In this document: piece after piece, positions 27,975 to 40,376 of the stretch | How the letters are laid out: each line of letters opens with the position of its first letter | Position numbering within the stretch: the first letter of the stretch is position 1 | Source: Paramecium octaurelia | Taxonomy: Eukaryota; Ciliophora; Oligohymenophorea; Peniculida; Parameciidae | Direction: 5' to 3' | Length of the DNA stretch: 64,000 bases | Assembly: GCA_905182995.1 (NCBI GenBank) | Contig: CAJJDP010000073.1 | Coordinates: forward strand, 408,125-472,124 | Notes under the pieces: model-generated | What the model was told of the DNA's origin: nothing | Seen by the model: only the letters and a program-made list of their open reading frames with translations | Databases searched by the model: none | Position numbers and translations under genes: made by a program

Positions 27975-28441
27975 ATTTATTATAGTTTTCATTATTTATC
28001 AATATAATCATGTGCTTTATCATTATATTTAAAGAAAGTAGAGTATTTGTATTATTGTTTGGATTCGTATTTTATTTTTTATCTTTTAATTAAAAGTTAT
28101 AATCAAAGTCATAGATTAAAACAATTCATTTGAAAAAATATCTGTAAAATAGATAATAAAGGTAGCTAACTAAATAACTTATTGCTAGACACTGTTAAAT
28201 TTTGATTAAAATATTATACTTACTAAAATAAGCAAAAATTCTAATCCTATTAAACCACTGGATAACAATTCCCAAATCAGTTTTTGTGCGAAGTCTTTTG
28301 TAATACTCCTATTCATTTTAAGGGAAATAAAGAAGTTACTTCTTATTATTCATTGAGGTTATCAACTCACCTGATGATATACATAATTAATTATAATTAA
28401 ATTTCTTATTTATAGATGTTGTAATATATTTATTTTATAGA
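27975..28441. other. AT-rich intergenic region
   Basis: About 470 bp between convergent CEP44 and EFCAB10-like genes. No coding frame or RNA gene supported. Confidence 0.5.
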
Positions 28442-28840
28442 TCATTTTATACCCAAATGCTCTCCAACTATTTCTGCAAATTGCTTTTTTGTTACTTTTT
28501 CTGGAAAAATAGATTCATCCTTTAATTGATATTGGGAAGCTGCCATAACTTTAAAGGCATCTATTGCTTGCTTTTTTGAAATCCATCCGTCTTATTTCAA
28601 ATCAAATAGCTATTAATAATAATGCTTAAATCAAATTACTGTAAAAATGTTATCAATTTCTTCTGGTTTGAATAATCCTGTTTTGAAACCGAATTTTTAT
28701 TTTAACTGCAATTACTCAATCAAAAACTTTTTTATGTCTGCGGGTTACTCATATGAAATGGCTGTTGTCAAGTCTTCAAACAATTCGATTATTCTATGCT
28801 ATCTAATATATAAATCAGCCTTTTCAATTCTATAATTCAT
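28442..28840 (-). CDS. EFCAB10: EFCAB10-like RIIa/EF-hand protein
   Basis: 122 aa, one intron of 30 nt (GTA..TAG). Residues 5-45 form a DPY30/RIIa-type dimerisation and docking motif (ADLYIRQHRIIELFEDL ... PADIKKFLIEQL). The second half holds one degenerate EF-hand-like unit (LFDLKQDGWISKKQAI DAFK region) in which the intron falls just before LFDL. This order and size match EFCAB10, a small axonemal protein. RIIa proteins dock to amphipathic helices in radial spokes and A-kinase anchors, so a ciliary role is likely. Confidence 0.75.
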
Positions 28841-29149
28841 TATAATAATTATTAAATATTCACTATAAAAAATAACTATTTCTTCCTTTTTACATAACTC
28901 ATACCTGAAGGCATGTAGAATAATAATAATTTTTTTTAATTTTGAAATTATGAATCTATTTAACTAGATTTTTTGAAACAAACAATAAACCAAATATAAA
29001 TTCACTGTTTAATAAGTATAATTATATTTCTTGTTAAAATAACTAATAAACATAGAATTATTTTATATTAACAATATAGTAAAATTTACTTATAATGGCA
29101 AACCTATTGTGTCTTTAAGTTCAATTTAATCAATAAATTTAATTATTAA
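28841..29149. other. AT-rich intergenic region
   Basis: About 310 bp. No feature seen. Confidence 0.5.
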
Positions 29150-30746
29150 TCAATTAGATAACCATCTTCTGTGATCTTTTGGAAAATGATGCTATTTCCA
29201 AATATATTCCTTCTATTTTTTGTGTTTTTCATTAATCCTTTGATGAAATCTTTGAGAAGATTAATCTCTGTTGCTGAAGATGTCCTTTACATTGTTTTCC
29301 ATTTCATCTTTCGATAGCACTGGCAAAGCTTCTATTTACATTGTCTAACCATCCTTAAATTTGCTGTAGTTGATTTTTATTTGTTGTTTAAGTTTTTCAT
29401 CCTCCTGTAATTTTTAGTCATACCTTCTCTATAATTATAATAGTTTGCCTTCTGCATTAACAATGGACATTAATTTTGTTTCCCTATCAGTATCTTCAAT
29501 AATAGAACTAAATTGAGATAAATCAGTAGGCATATGATTAAATTGTTATAATTTCTCTTTGGCTTCTAATCTTTTTAGTTCATTTAACAGCTACCTTTTT
29601 CGCTTGGTCATCAAATCTAAGAATGAAACCTCAAATAATTACTTTTGTCATCGAGTATCCTAGTTACATATCTTTCTAGTTACTAATTTAGGTAATCATT
29701 TTAGGTTTTCATTTATAGATCCTCTCTGATTTGTACCTTCAATTATTCCTTGCATTTGGGTCCAAACAAAGAAAGATTGGCTATTTTTGAGAGGTTTAGC
29801 AGAGCTTGATCAGAGAGGCTTTTTTAATATAAGGGATTCTCATTTTTCTCAATATCTGCAAAAAGTGAAGAAGTTATCATATTATTTTTGATTTCAGGAA
29901 ATGTGGTTTTAATAATATGCTTGCTTGACGATGGAGTTTTGTTAACCTCCTTTTTCAAGTCTAATCTCATGGTATCACCTAATTCTGTAATCAAGAGTCT
30001 ATTCATTAATATTTATTTATAATTTAATTCAATCAGAATAATCTTACTTTCTAAGTCTTCCACAAGTACTCCTTCTCTTTTGAGCAATCTCCTTTTTTGT
30101 TATGCTGAAGCTTTAGATATCAATGATACTGTTAGAATTGGAGAATCTGGCTTCGCTCATATCTAAATTCTATTCTATCAAAACCTGAGATCTTCTCTAT
30201 ATCTTTCCTTAGGGTCTTTGTTCAAGAATTTTTGATTATTCCTTCTCTTAGCCTTGCGTAGGATTGATGGTTTTGGAACAATCTTTTAACGCTAAAGTGA
30301 TATTGGATAAAGTTTGATCGTTTTGATATAAAAGCATTAGTTATTTGAGCAACTAACTTTTTCTCTTGGAATATTGTCCTCAACATAATAAAAATACTAT
30401 TCATACTGCTTTCATCGAAACCTTTGGATTCTTTGAGCTATTATTGGATGGCATAGGAGGTGTTTATTTTGGGGAGAACGCAATACTCAAATAAAATCTT
30501 CTTGTTTGGTTGTTGGGGTTCATCAGGTTTTTCCAATTTGTTGAGGGAACCATTGTCATTTGAGAAGATTTCTTGTTGAGCAGGGTGTGGGTGGTTGTTC
30601 TTTTTGATGAGAGCGATAGTTTTGTTAGCGTTGATGTATGGGAATCTTTTGTTTTTGATGAAATTATAGAAATGAGAATTGCGTATGTTTAATTTCGGAT
30701 CTTTTTGAATTGCATTAGTTAGTTATGAATTAGTTTTAGGATTCAT
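29150..30746 (-). CDS. Coiled-coil protein, unknown
   Basis: 507 aa after three introns: 30379-30406 (ends GAG), 30111-30129 (19 nt, ends AAG) and 29642-29667 (ends AAG). N-terminal 130 residues are basic and Pro/Asn-rich; from about residue 200 the protein is mainly coiled coil (QQKRRLLKREGVLVEDLES, LLNELKRLEAKEKLQQ, EDEKLKQQIKINYSKFKDG). C-terminus ends with a His/Trp patch. No family recognised. All three introns have a base other than T before the final AG, which makes this gene a good test of splice-site use. Confidence 0.6.
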
Positions 30747-30992
30747 TAAATATTTGATATATATTAAATTTTAGGTTATTTAAATTCGAAATATTCTATG
30801 AAAAAATTTCATTTATAAATTTGAATGAGTATGTTGGAGGGACAGTAATTGTTGAATATTTGAATATTAAATTAAAAGTGATCAATGGATCATTAGAATA
30901 TGAAAATAGAAGATATTTTAACGACCACGTCATTTAGTTTATATTCTTAAAATATAAAGAGTTTTCTAGAATAATATTTTTATCATACGTTG

Positions 30993-32234
30993 ATGAAAGC
31001 AATATTCTTTGCATTACTAATTGCTCTGTCTTTAGCCAACTTCTCAGGAACAGATGTCCATGAACTTACTTAAGATGATTTCAATTCAAAAGTGCAGGAT
31101 TAGAAAACCTTCTGGGTCATAGTGGAATATTCTAATTTGAGCTCAGAACAAAGAACCCAAGTCGTATTGGCTGCTGAAGCCCTCAAGGGAATGATTAATG
31201 TCGGAGCCCTTTCAAATGGAGCTAGCACAATCTTAAGAGTTTATTCAAATGGATAAGCAATCGAATATCCAGGAGAGTGGGAAGCCTAAGAAATTGTCAA
31301 TTTTGCTTTTGATTAAGTCAGAGATGTATAATGAAGTTGTAATCACCCTTAGTTTGCCTTCAAGAGAGTCGGTAAAGTGCCAAAGAAATAAGGAGAGAAG
31401 ACCCCAGAACCATAGATAGATGAAAGTGATGTTATCGTATTGACAGACGACAATCTTGATGAAACCATTCTCAATAGTAAAGAAGCTTGGTTTGTCGAGT
31501 TTTATGCTCCTTGGTGTGGTCATTGGTATCGAATCTAAATTTAATGATTTTAGTAAGAAATTGGCACCAGAATGGGCTAAATTGGCAACAGCTCTCAAAG
31601 GTGAAGTAAAAGTAGCCAAGATCGATGCCAGTGTCGAAGGATCAAAGGCTAAGGGCAAATATAAGGTGGAGGGATTCCCAACCATTAGATTCTTTGGAGC
31701 AGGAGAGAAAGTAGATGGTGATTTTGAAAGTTTCGATGGAGCCAGAGACTACAATACTCTTCTCAGTTATGCTCGAGAAACTAATAGAAAATTAAAGCCT
31801 CTCTTCTTTGAACAATTGGTCAACTAACAATAATTCACAGACAACTGTTTGAAATCCACTGGCTTATGTGTTCTATTATTTGTTCCACACATCTATGATT
31901 GCGATTAGGAATGCAGAGATGCATATTTGAATACCTATAAGGAGACTGTGAAACCATTGAAATCCAAGCCCTTGGTTCACTTCTGGTCTTAAGCAGGAGA
32001 TCAATATGAATTGGAAGAACAATTTGGATTGTCAGGAGCTGGGTATATATTATTATGATTATTAATAGTTATCCTTCGGTTTTGGCTTTGAGTCCAAAGA
32101 AACAATTGTTTTCCAAGATGAGAGGTTCTTTGACTTCAGCAAATGTAGATAGATTCTTGAACAACCTTTTAAATGGTAAGGAATAAGTTTCCAGATTCGG
32201 AACAATTGTACCTATAGAAGAAGTTAAAAATTGA
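30993..32234 (+). CDS. Protein disulfide isomerase, P5/PDIA6-like, one active site
   Basis: 386 aa. Signal peptide [15 protein letters not shown]. The first thioredoxin-like domain (residues 20-120) lacks a CxxC: the equivalent place reads [10 protein letters not shown]. The second domain has [17 protein letters not shown] with its redox CGHC. The intron at 31526-31553 splits the second Cys codon of CGHC. A third, non-catalytic domain ends [12 protein letters not shown] and a [12 protein letters not shown] segment typical of the PDIA6 C-terminus. Introns also at 31327-31353 and 32043-32068. No KDEL-type end is seen (ends VPIEEVKN). Expected role: disulfide formation and folding in the ER. Confidence 0.88.
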
Positions 32235-32262
32235 TATATATAATAATTTTAAATGTACAAAT

Positions 32263-33957
32263 TCATAAAGCTTCTTTTCTTATTGTTATTGTTTTTTTTG
32301 GAGGTCCTTATAACAAATCATTATCATTTCCGACAGATGCTTCTGAAGACAACGTATCATTATCACTCATCACATCATCTGAGGTGTCATCATTTAAGGG
32401 TTTAGTCAACTGTTGTCCCTCATCTTAAGGTAGTTATTATCCGGTAGAACAAGTTCTGCAACAATCACTCCAGCCCTTGTATCCATCCCCAAAGAAGAAG
32501 AACAATGTTGCTGCAATCAATTACCACAATCCTAAGCAAATCATAGCTCCTCTGAAGGCTTCCCTTTCTTAATCGATCAACTCTTGAGGTGGTGAGCCAG
32601 AGAGGTTAACATTACCACCAAATCCGTCATACACTGATCCTCCCAACAATGGTCCTACTAATGAACCACAACCCATTGACATGATAAATAAGGCCGATGC
32701 CATATCAGTTAAGTTATTTCTAATATATAAATATCAAATATACTTGAATTATGGATCGGTCACAACCGGAGCTAAAAATTCACTGATTTATGGAATGCTG
32801 GGAATCATAGAAAATGATTGTGAAACACCCACCAATATCAATCCAATAATAACACTTGCTAGTGTATTGCCTTCTCCCCAAAACGGAGCTTCCAACATGT
32901 TTCCACTAAAGCATACTACTAAGGCCAAAGACATCATGAAAGTCTTCTTAACATATTTTCCGATTTTGGGGATAATGTTAACCATACCAATATAGAAAAT
33001 AGCTGGAATTGTTAGGATGAAGGCAGCAACATTTTCAGAAAGTCCGAAGGATTACATGTGATTTACAAAGAATGGATTAAAGTAAGTATAACCTGCAGTG
33101 ATGGACATGACATTCATTATTGTTACTATAACCTTGATCGAAGTAAATGCTTTTCCAATGGGGAGCTTCTTCTTCTTCTCAAAACTCTTCATGGTACTGT
33201 CAGGTGGTAATTGTGTATATGTTGGAACTTCGGCACAAAGGAAAAATATGGCAATCACGAAGAATGGAATGGAATAACCGAATGCATAGTTCAAAACACT
33301 GCCAATCATAGGACCAAACAATAATCCCAATCTATATAGTTTTATAAAATATCTTTACGCTGTCATAGTTTCCATAATTGCCAATTTTTTCTAAAATTCC
33401 CCTGGCCAAAATATTGGAACGTAAGCGAATGTCACAGTTGAATAGACAGATCTACTCATGCCTTGGAAAAATCGGGATATGAGGGACATTGAAAAGAATA
33501 AGGCCTTATTGTCAGTCATGAAATTGAGGCATCCGAATAGGATTTAAACTGATGATTGTACCACCAAAGCTATCATTAGGCATTTCTTTCGACCTAAATT
33601 TATTCAAATGCAATACCCCAAACTTAAATAAAACTTCCTATTACGAAACTAAAAAGGATTGAGCCCAAAGGGTTGATACTAAACACCAATCCGATTTGTG
33701 AATATGACAGACCCGCTTTATCTGCAGCCAACCCAGGATAAAATGGAGCGATTTGTGAAATTCCCACATTGATTACAAAATTAGTGATGCAAAATGTCAT
33801 CAACCTAGGATCGACACATTTACTAAAGGATTCTTATAAATGATTCATACCCTTCATATTTGGAACTGTTATAGGCCGATTCCTTCTTGCCTTCAGGCTC
33901 CAAAACTGAAAATGGCTGCATTAAGGGTTTTTAATCTCCTTATTAGTCAGATGACAT
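32263..33957 (-). CDS. Major facilitator superfamily transporter (SLC18-like)
   Basis: 530 aa, about 12 predicted membrane spans. Motif A is visible as QVWGRKK after TM2, and GPLLGGSVYD resembles the TM10-11 motif of drug:H+ antiporter-2/SLC18 carriers (vesicular amine transporters, SLC18B1). The central cytosolic loop is short with Lys-rich FEKKKKLPIG; the C-terminal tail is Asp/Ser-rich. Four introns of 23-28 nt, all ending TAG. Substrate cannot be predicted. Converges on the PDI gene with 28 bp between stops. Confidence 0.8.
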
Positions 33958-34068
33958 AGATATTAATTTGTTAAAATTTATGAATATCGCAATCGCACTT
34001 ATACTAAAAGAATTTCATAAAATCTTATCTCTATTTCTTTATTGTATATTATAATTCATTTTCACAAC

Positions 34069-35759
34069 TCAATGTCTTCCTGGCATTTGCTCCTTCTTTG
34101 GTTCCAACTTAATCATATCATCAATTCTCAAAATCGTTATAGCAGCCTCTGTTGCAAATCTATTCAATTACTTCCAATAATAATTACTTTAATGCTTTTA
34201 TTTTACTGACTGTTGGTTCAAGCACTCCATGTCTAAGATTGTGTCTCACTTCCCCTTTAACCAAATCCAAACCACTAAACTTGTATCCCTTCTCATCGAC
34301 CTCCAATGATTGCGACTTACTGTGTAAAACCCTCAATTTACTGATTAAATCAATGGAATCCTTTGCTGCATTTGTGGCCAAGATCTTTGGAATTGAAGTC
34401 AAGGCTTCTGCAAATTCAGCAATAGCAATCTGCTCATTGGAATCCAACTTTCTTGAATAGTCATCCAAATAAATGCTCAATGCCATTTCAACTGCTCCAC
34501 CACCAGCAACAACAGAACCTGATTCCAAAGTTCTCTTCACAACACACAAAGAGTCATGTAATGATCTCTCAATTTCATCAGTCATCAATTCATTGGCACC
34601 TCTCACAATGATACTTGCTGATTATTCCTTCTTCATTCCCTTGAAGAATATGTAATCATTGTCTCCAATGGCTTCCTCATAAACTTCCTAAAATTGTATT
34701 GTCTTCTATTACCTCAGCCTCTCCCAAACAAGTGGGATCAAATGACTCTCCAGATTCCTCGTTGGCAAATGTTGTCACTACTTTAGCACCTGCAGCTTTG
34801 GCGATTCTTCTCAAATGATCCTTAGGAACTCTTCTTAAACCTATTGCACCTGCTTCAACTAAATATTTATTGGCCAAGTCGTCCATTCCCTTTGAAGTCA
34901 AAATAACATTAGCTCCTGCTTATAACAACAATTGAATTCTCTCTTTCAAAACATCCATTTCCTTCTTTCTGATTTTCTCTAAATTGTTGGGATCATCAAC
35001 CAATATTTAAACTCCCATTTACATCTTAAATTTATTCAAATTTATATCTAAACAGGCAATTTTAGCATTCTTAACTTTTGTTACCATTTATTATGATGCT
35101 CTTTATAATTAAATAACATATCCCTTTACTAATTCAGATTAATTTAATGATTAACCATGGCTTTTTACGACGTTAATGGATTGAATTGGATACTTAGCCT
35201 TACCAGAGACCAAACCTTAGGTCTTGACCAATCTAACTGCATCTACGGCCAACTTAGCAAAGATGTGACTTTCTGGACCAATCACCTTACTATTCATTGA
35301 AGTTTTGGCAGCATTTATTAATATTTCAGTATCGTCTTCGGTGATTTTGTGTACCAAATGAGATTGAATGTATTTTACTGCTTGTCTGGCTGCTAATTTG
35401 TATCCGGATATGATTGTTGTGGGATGAACTTTAATTTTAATTAATTCATTAGCGCGGCGAAGTAATTCAGCTGCTAAAACAACAACCGAAGTGGTGCCAT
35501 CTCCCACTTCTTTATCTTATAATTAACTCAACTCTACAATGACTTTGGCAGCTGGATGTTCAACTTCCAATTGTTTTAGAATAGTTGCTCCATCATTTGT
35601 AATTACAACATCTCCAATCTCATCAACGAGCATCTTATCAAGTCCTTGTGGTCCAAGACTTGTCTTGACAACATTTGCAATTGCCATGACGGCAGTTACA
35701 TTACTTGTACGCACATCTTGACCTTGATCTCTTTCACCACGAATTCCCACTGCAGACAT
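34069..35759 (-). CDS. CCT1: CCT/TRiC chaperonin subunit alpha (TCP1)
   Basis: 545 aa group II chaperonin subunit of the cytosolic folding ring for actin and tubulin. Signatures: [48 protein letters not shown] and [18 protein letters not shown]. The alpha subunit is indicated by [34 protein letters not shown] and the [17 protein letters not shown] end. Two introns (25 and 28 nt) split the frame near residues 370 and 515. Normal length, no internal TGA. Confidence 0.95.
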
Positions 35760-36002
35760 TTTAATTAATTTTATAATTATTTGAATAATTCGAGAAAATT
35801 TAATGCGTCTTTTATAGTTCTATTTTAGATTCCCATTGTTGCAAAAAGTAATATAAGTTATAATTCAGAATTATCAAACAAGTTTAAATTTAAGTAGTAT
35901 TGTTTATATGTATTTAATACAAAAAATAGTAAATGAGATCAAAATTTACTTAATATTTTTGATATTTCTTGAAGTTTGGGATAAGACATAATATATTATT
36001 GA

Positions 36003-37296
36003 TCATTTACTAAAACGATTGAAAGTCCCCACCTTCTCCACCTATTTTATGAATTCTAAATGTTAGATGGGAGATAATGATTATGTAAACTGATTAATTG
36101 TTTCCTCAATCTCTTGTTAATTCAATTTTAAGTTTTTGATATCCTAATTAAATTTAAGTAATAATCTAGGGTTAGATTCATTCATACTATTAAGACATTT
36201 TGCGATGGTTCAGCATCTTATCGATAGTAGGTAGCACACTATAAACAAGATTGTCGTCTTCAAGTTTGGCCTCTTCTTTAACGATTTCCACATATTGATT
36301 GAATTCACTGTCATCTAATTTGATAAATACAATACTCTTTACAATTTTAAATTTATTAATTCCAACTCATAAGTTGGAGTCCATAATTGCCTTTGAGAAA
36401 GTTCTTCTGTATATTTTTAACTGCATATTTAACGTAATCTCTCCTTTTGATCCCACAAGTACCGTATCTCATCTATCACAATAGAATGATTTCATTACTA
36501 AATATGAATCCAATACCAATTGGGCTTAATCAGATGAGGAACATTCCAACACTTAATCAATTGCTGCCGAATTCCCTATAATCATGCTATTTAAAATGGG
36601 ATGCGATTGCAATATTTGAGTCAGGTACTCAAATGATTATCTAGTTGTTTTTTTGTACTCTTGGATTTGTTGATCCAATTCGGAAACCTAAATATAGTTA
36701 CAGAATAAAACTACTTTCTTTTCAAGCAATTTCAAATAAACCTTTTTTCGAAGTCTAGAATTTTTGGCACTTTGTCTCAATCTTTTGTTTTTTGATTCAC
36801 TATTCAATAAATCGTTGTTTGAACCCAAAAGGCCTGCCAATTTACTTTTATCTTACACCTCCGAATAGCTCTCCAAATCCAAGTCTTCTTGTAAGTCCTC
36901 ATCCAGCAACTTGTCTCCTTCCACACTTAGCAAGGACGTGATTTTCTTGATGTAGGCATTTTTCACATTTCCTTTGATTTCCTAGATTGGTTAAGCGCAA
37001 TCCTTAAGACTTGTAGTAGAAGGTATTGTTTTGATTGTCTTATTGACTTTCTTTATTTTCTTACTTTCCTAGTTCACCTGTTATTGAATCAAGGGATTCA
37101 TAAGCATGTTATTCGTAAAGATGCTCTACAGATTTAACATTCTCTATTGCTCATGTAATTGCTGCAATAATCGAACATTTTAAGCTAGAAGTTAGTCTTA
37201 TGTGATAGCCTGTTATAGCATATTCGGAATGGTCTATTATGTGGCTAGGGGATGAAGAAATTGATCGACATCTTCAAATGGTTAATCATTACTCAT
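36003..37296 (-). pseudogene. bZIP-type gene with two in-frame TGA codons
   Basis: If read through, 423 codons with one 22-nt intron near the 3' end. The N-terminal half is Gln-rich; the basic region reads KRLRQSAKNSRLRKKVYLKLLE followed by a short zipper, so it is a bZIP-like protein, but the usually invariant Asn is replaced by Leu (LRQSAKNSR against NRISAQNSR in the other bZIP of this window). TGA codons at 36471-36469 and 36367-36369 interrupt a frame that otherwise continues well (DTVLVGSKGEITLNMQL between them, VGINKFKIVKSIVFIKL after). No short intron removes both. It is either a recent pseudogene or a gene using UGA readthrough. Confidence 0.65.
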
Positions 37297-37317
37297 TATA
37301 TAATATTAATTAATTAA

Positions 37318-40278
37318 TCATCTTCTCTTGGTATATGACTTGTTGTTCAAGTACTCATTCAAGTCATTTTTGGCATAATTGTTATATTGTTTCTTTGGAT
37401 GATACACGTTCTCCTTGTTCTCATTATTAAACGGGGATGATCTCTCTTAAGGCTTGGTTTTCTTGTTTTGATTGTTGTTGCCATTACTGTTACACTACAA
37501 AAACACTTAACCAAACTACTCATTCAAAGGTTCTTTCAAGTCATTCTTATTATTCTTTGAAATGTATGCTCTGCACAATTACTAATCTTGAACTGGCAAT
37601 TAATTGAGGATTTGTGATAACTTAGTGCAGGGTAACTAGTTGGTATTCTGCAATAAGAGCATTAACTCTGAATTGTCTATAGAGACTAGATTATCCAGAT
37701 TGTTCACATTGATATCTGATTTCAATGCCAAAGTGACTATTTTGGTGATTATTGGATAAGTCTGCTCATCAAGTGGATGGATCAATAAGGAATTGATGGT
37801 GGTTTCCAATTGCTAGTGTTGTATTCTACTTTCATCCAACAATTGATAGAGTCTATTTAACAATGGGATTGCTGATGATAATTGCTTATCTTAACTATGT
37901 AATCTAATGATGATCAATAAAAGTTGTGTTGATTGAGGAATTTGATGTTGGAACTAATCATAAATTTGAACACCATTGTGATACTATTATTAATTTAAGC
38001 AAGATTCTAGAATCAATTGTAATAGTGATTCATCTGGATTGATCTGATAGTGTAACATAGTCTATACGGTTTCATTTAATCTCTTCATGTTACCTCTTCT
38101 GCAATGTCCTTTCAACAACGTACTAAAAGTAATCAGATCTGGTTTGATTGTTGACTCTACTAATTCTTGGAATAATTTATCAGCTTAATTCATCAATCCA
38201 TTTTTAACTAATCCATCTAATAGAGAATTATAAGTTATAAGATTTGGATATGTTCTTTAAGTTTATTTCATTAAATTGAAATATTTCATAGCCTCTTCAG
38301 TCTAATTCAACTTACAAAATCCTTTGATTATGGTTGTATATAAGACAGTATTGATTGGTAGGTTTTGTGATTTCATTTATTCGATGAATTAAAGTGCTTA
38401 ATCTAATCTATCATTTCGAACACAAGCATCTACCAAACACCCATAAGTGACATCATTGATTGGGATCTTCTTTTGTTTCATCTCTTCAAACATTCTGAAT
38501 GCTCCATTCAAATCATTCATCTTACCATAGGCCTTAATCAGAATACCATATGTTACTGAGGATGGTTCAATTGATTTATTCTTCATTTCTTTGAATAATT
38601 GCATTCCTTTTTAGATCTCATTGAATTTAACACAAGCATCAATTAATGAATTATAGAGAATCTCATCTGGTTTGAATTGACCAGTTTCTTGAATTTATTC
38701 CAATAAGGAAATGGCTCTTAGTAATTCGTCTCTATTTGAATGATTAGTTTTTATGCCATTAACTAAAATGCTGTATGTGAAATTGTCTGGGAAGATGCCG
38801 TATTACTTTCTCATTTCTTCAAAGTACCTCCAAGCAACATTCATCTTGTTGCATTTCACACAAGAATCAAGCAAGGAGTTGAAACTTATTCTATTGGGTT
38901 TGATACCAATTTATTTCATCTCTTCAAATAAATTAATGGCTTCATTTAATCTCTTCTTTCTTCCACATCCCTTAATCAATGTATTATAAGTGATTTCATC
39001 TAATTAAATTGATTATGATTGCTTCATCTCATTCAGCAATTAAAATCCTCTATTCAAATCACCAGCATTTATACAAGCATCTAATAAACAATTGTAGATG
39101 ATTTGATCAGGTTGATTGAATTGCTTATACTCTTCAAATAATTAGAATGCTAATCTGAGATCCATATTATCAGAATTCTTTAAACCATTGATTAAAGTAG
39201 TATATGTGAAATTATCAGGTTTGGTGGATGTGAGTTTGAGATCCTCAAAGGTTTTCCAAGCTTTGTCTTTCTGATTATTCTTGAAATACTAGTCAATCAT
39301 TGTGTTAATAGTGACAATCGTTGGTTGAATCTTAGCATTGTCTCTCATAAAGGTAAGCAAGAATTCGGCCATTGTGACTTATTGTTTTCTGAAGGCATAA
39401 TCAATTAATTTATTGAAGAAGATATCAGATGGATGCAAATTAATGACACCTTCATTCAAAACTTCATTGAACATCTTCACCCAATGATTGTTTGAATTGC
39501 TTAATTCAATTAATTATCTTAAAAGCATGTCACATATCTTTTATGCTGTTTTCTCGAATTCGTCTTTGATTGATTCATTAATCTCCTTGCTTAACTTGAA
39601 TTTCAATAGGTCCCAGCATTCTGCTACTAAACCCCAATACAATAATTAATGAGCATAGCAATATAATATCAATGGAAAATATTAAATTTAATGATATTAT
39701 TACAATTCCTCTTTTTATATCATTTATTCTAACAAGTTATCTATTTCATAAAGAGCATAATAGCCTTCTTAAGCTCCAATTCTAGATGACACACTAAATA
39801 TCATCTTAATGATTTATCGAGTGAGCAAATAATTCTTACTTGTTAATATAGCTGTTAATCCAACAATCCTCTATTTCAAATATTCCTTCTCTTATTTCAC
39901 TATCATCTCAATAATGTGAGTAATATAATTGGACTTGACCCAATCAAGATCTTCAAATTCATCTAAATAGGAAAGTATATCAGGAACATTATTCGAAGTC
40001 AAATATTACTCTAATCTAGATTAACATACGATGGCTTAATTAGGGGATAATTGAGTCGTTTTGACTGGTCCTACTTAAAAACATGATATCTCTATGTCAT
40101 CATTGGTAGAATGGCTAATTTCTCCAGTGCTTTAAAGAATAATAGGTCAATGATACTTTGCACTCCAAGGTGTTTTTTATCCTGAACTTCTAGGAATCTT
40201 CTTTTGTTATGAAGAGGAGTTACGGATGATGTTTGGATCAATATTTTCCTAATTGTGAATAGTATCAGACTTGTTCAT
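37318..40278 (-). CDS. Pentatricopeptide repeat (PPR) protein
   Basis: 977 aa, one intron of 27 nt near the start that ends AAG. After about 300 non-repeat residues come at least ten classic 35-aa PPR motifs, for example PDNFTYTTLINGLKNSDN, PSSVTYGILIKAYGKMND, INDVTYGCLVDACVRNDRLD and PNLITYNSLLDGLVKNG, with the usual Asn/Thr/Ser/Asp code positions. PPR proteins bind single-stranded RNA, mostly in mitochondria (or plastids), for RNA maturation or translation. No obvious targeting peptide is visible at the N-terminus, so the location is open. Its stop codon is only 21 bp before the start of the bZIP-type gene on the same strand. Confidence 0.92.
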
Positions 40279-40376
40279 TGGCTTAAAAAATTTATATTTA
40301 AATTAATTGAATTCAAATTCTTTAACTGTTAGTTTTAAATATATATTTATGCATATAAAACAATGATATCTCATTT

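Noticed and set aside
36367-36471. UGA as tryptophan or selenocysteine in this organism
   Set aside because: All other genes in the window stop at TGA and use TGG for Trp; two Sec residues in a bZIP protein are implausible and no SECIS-like element was identified.
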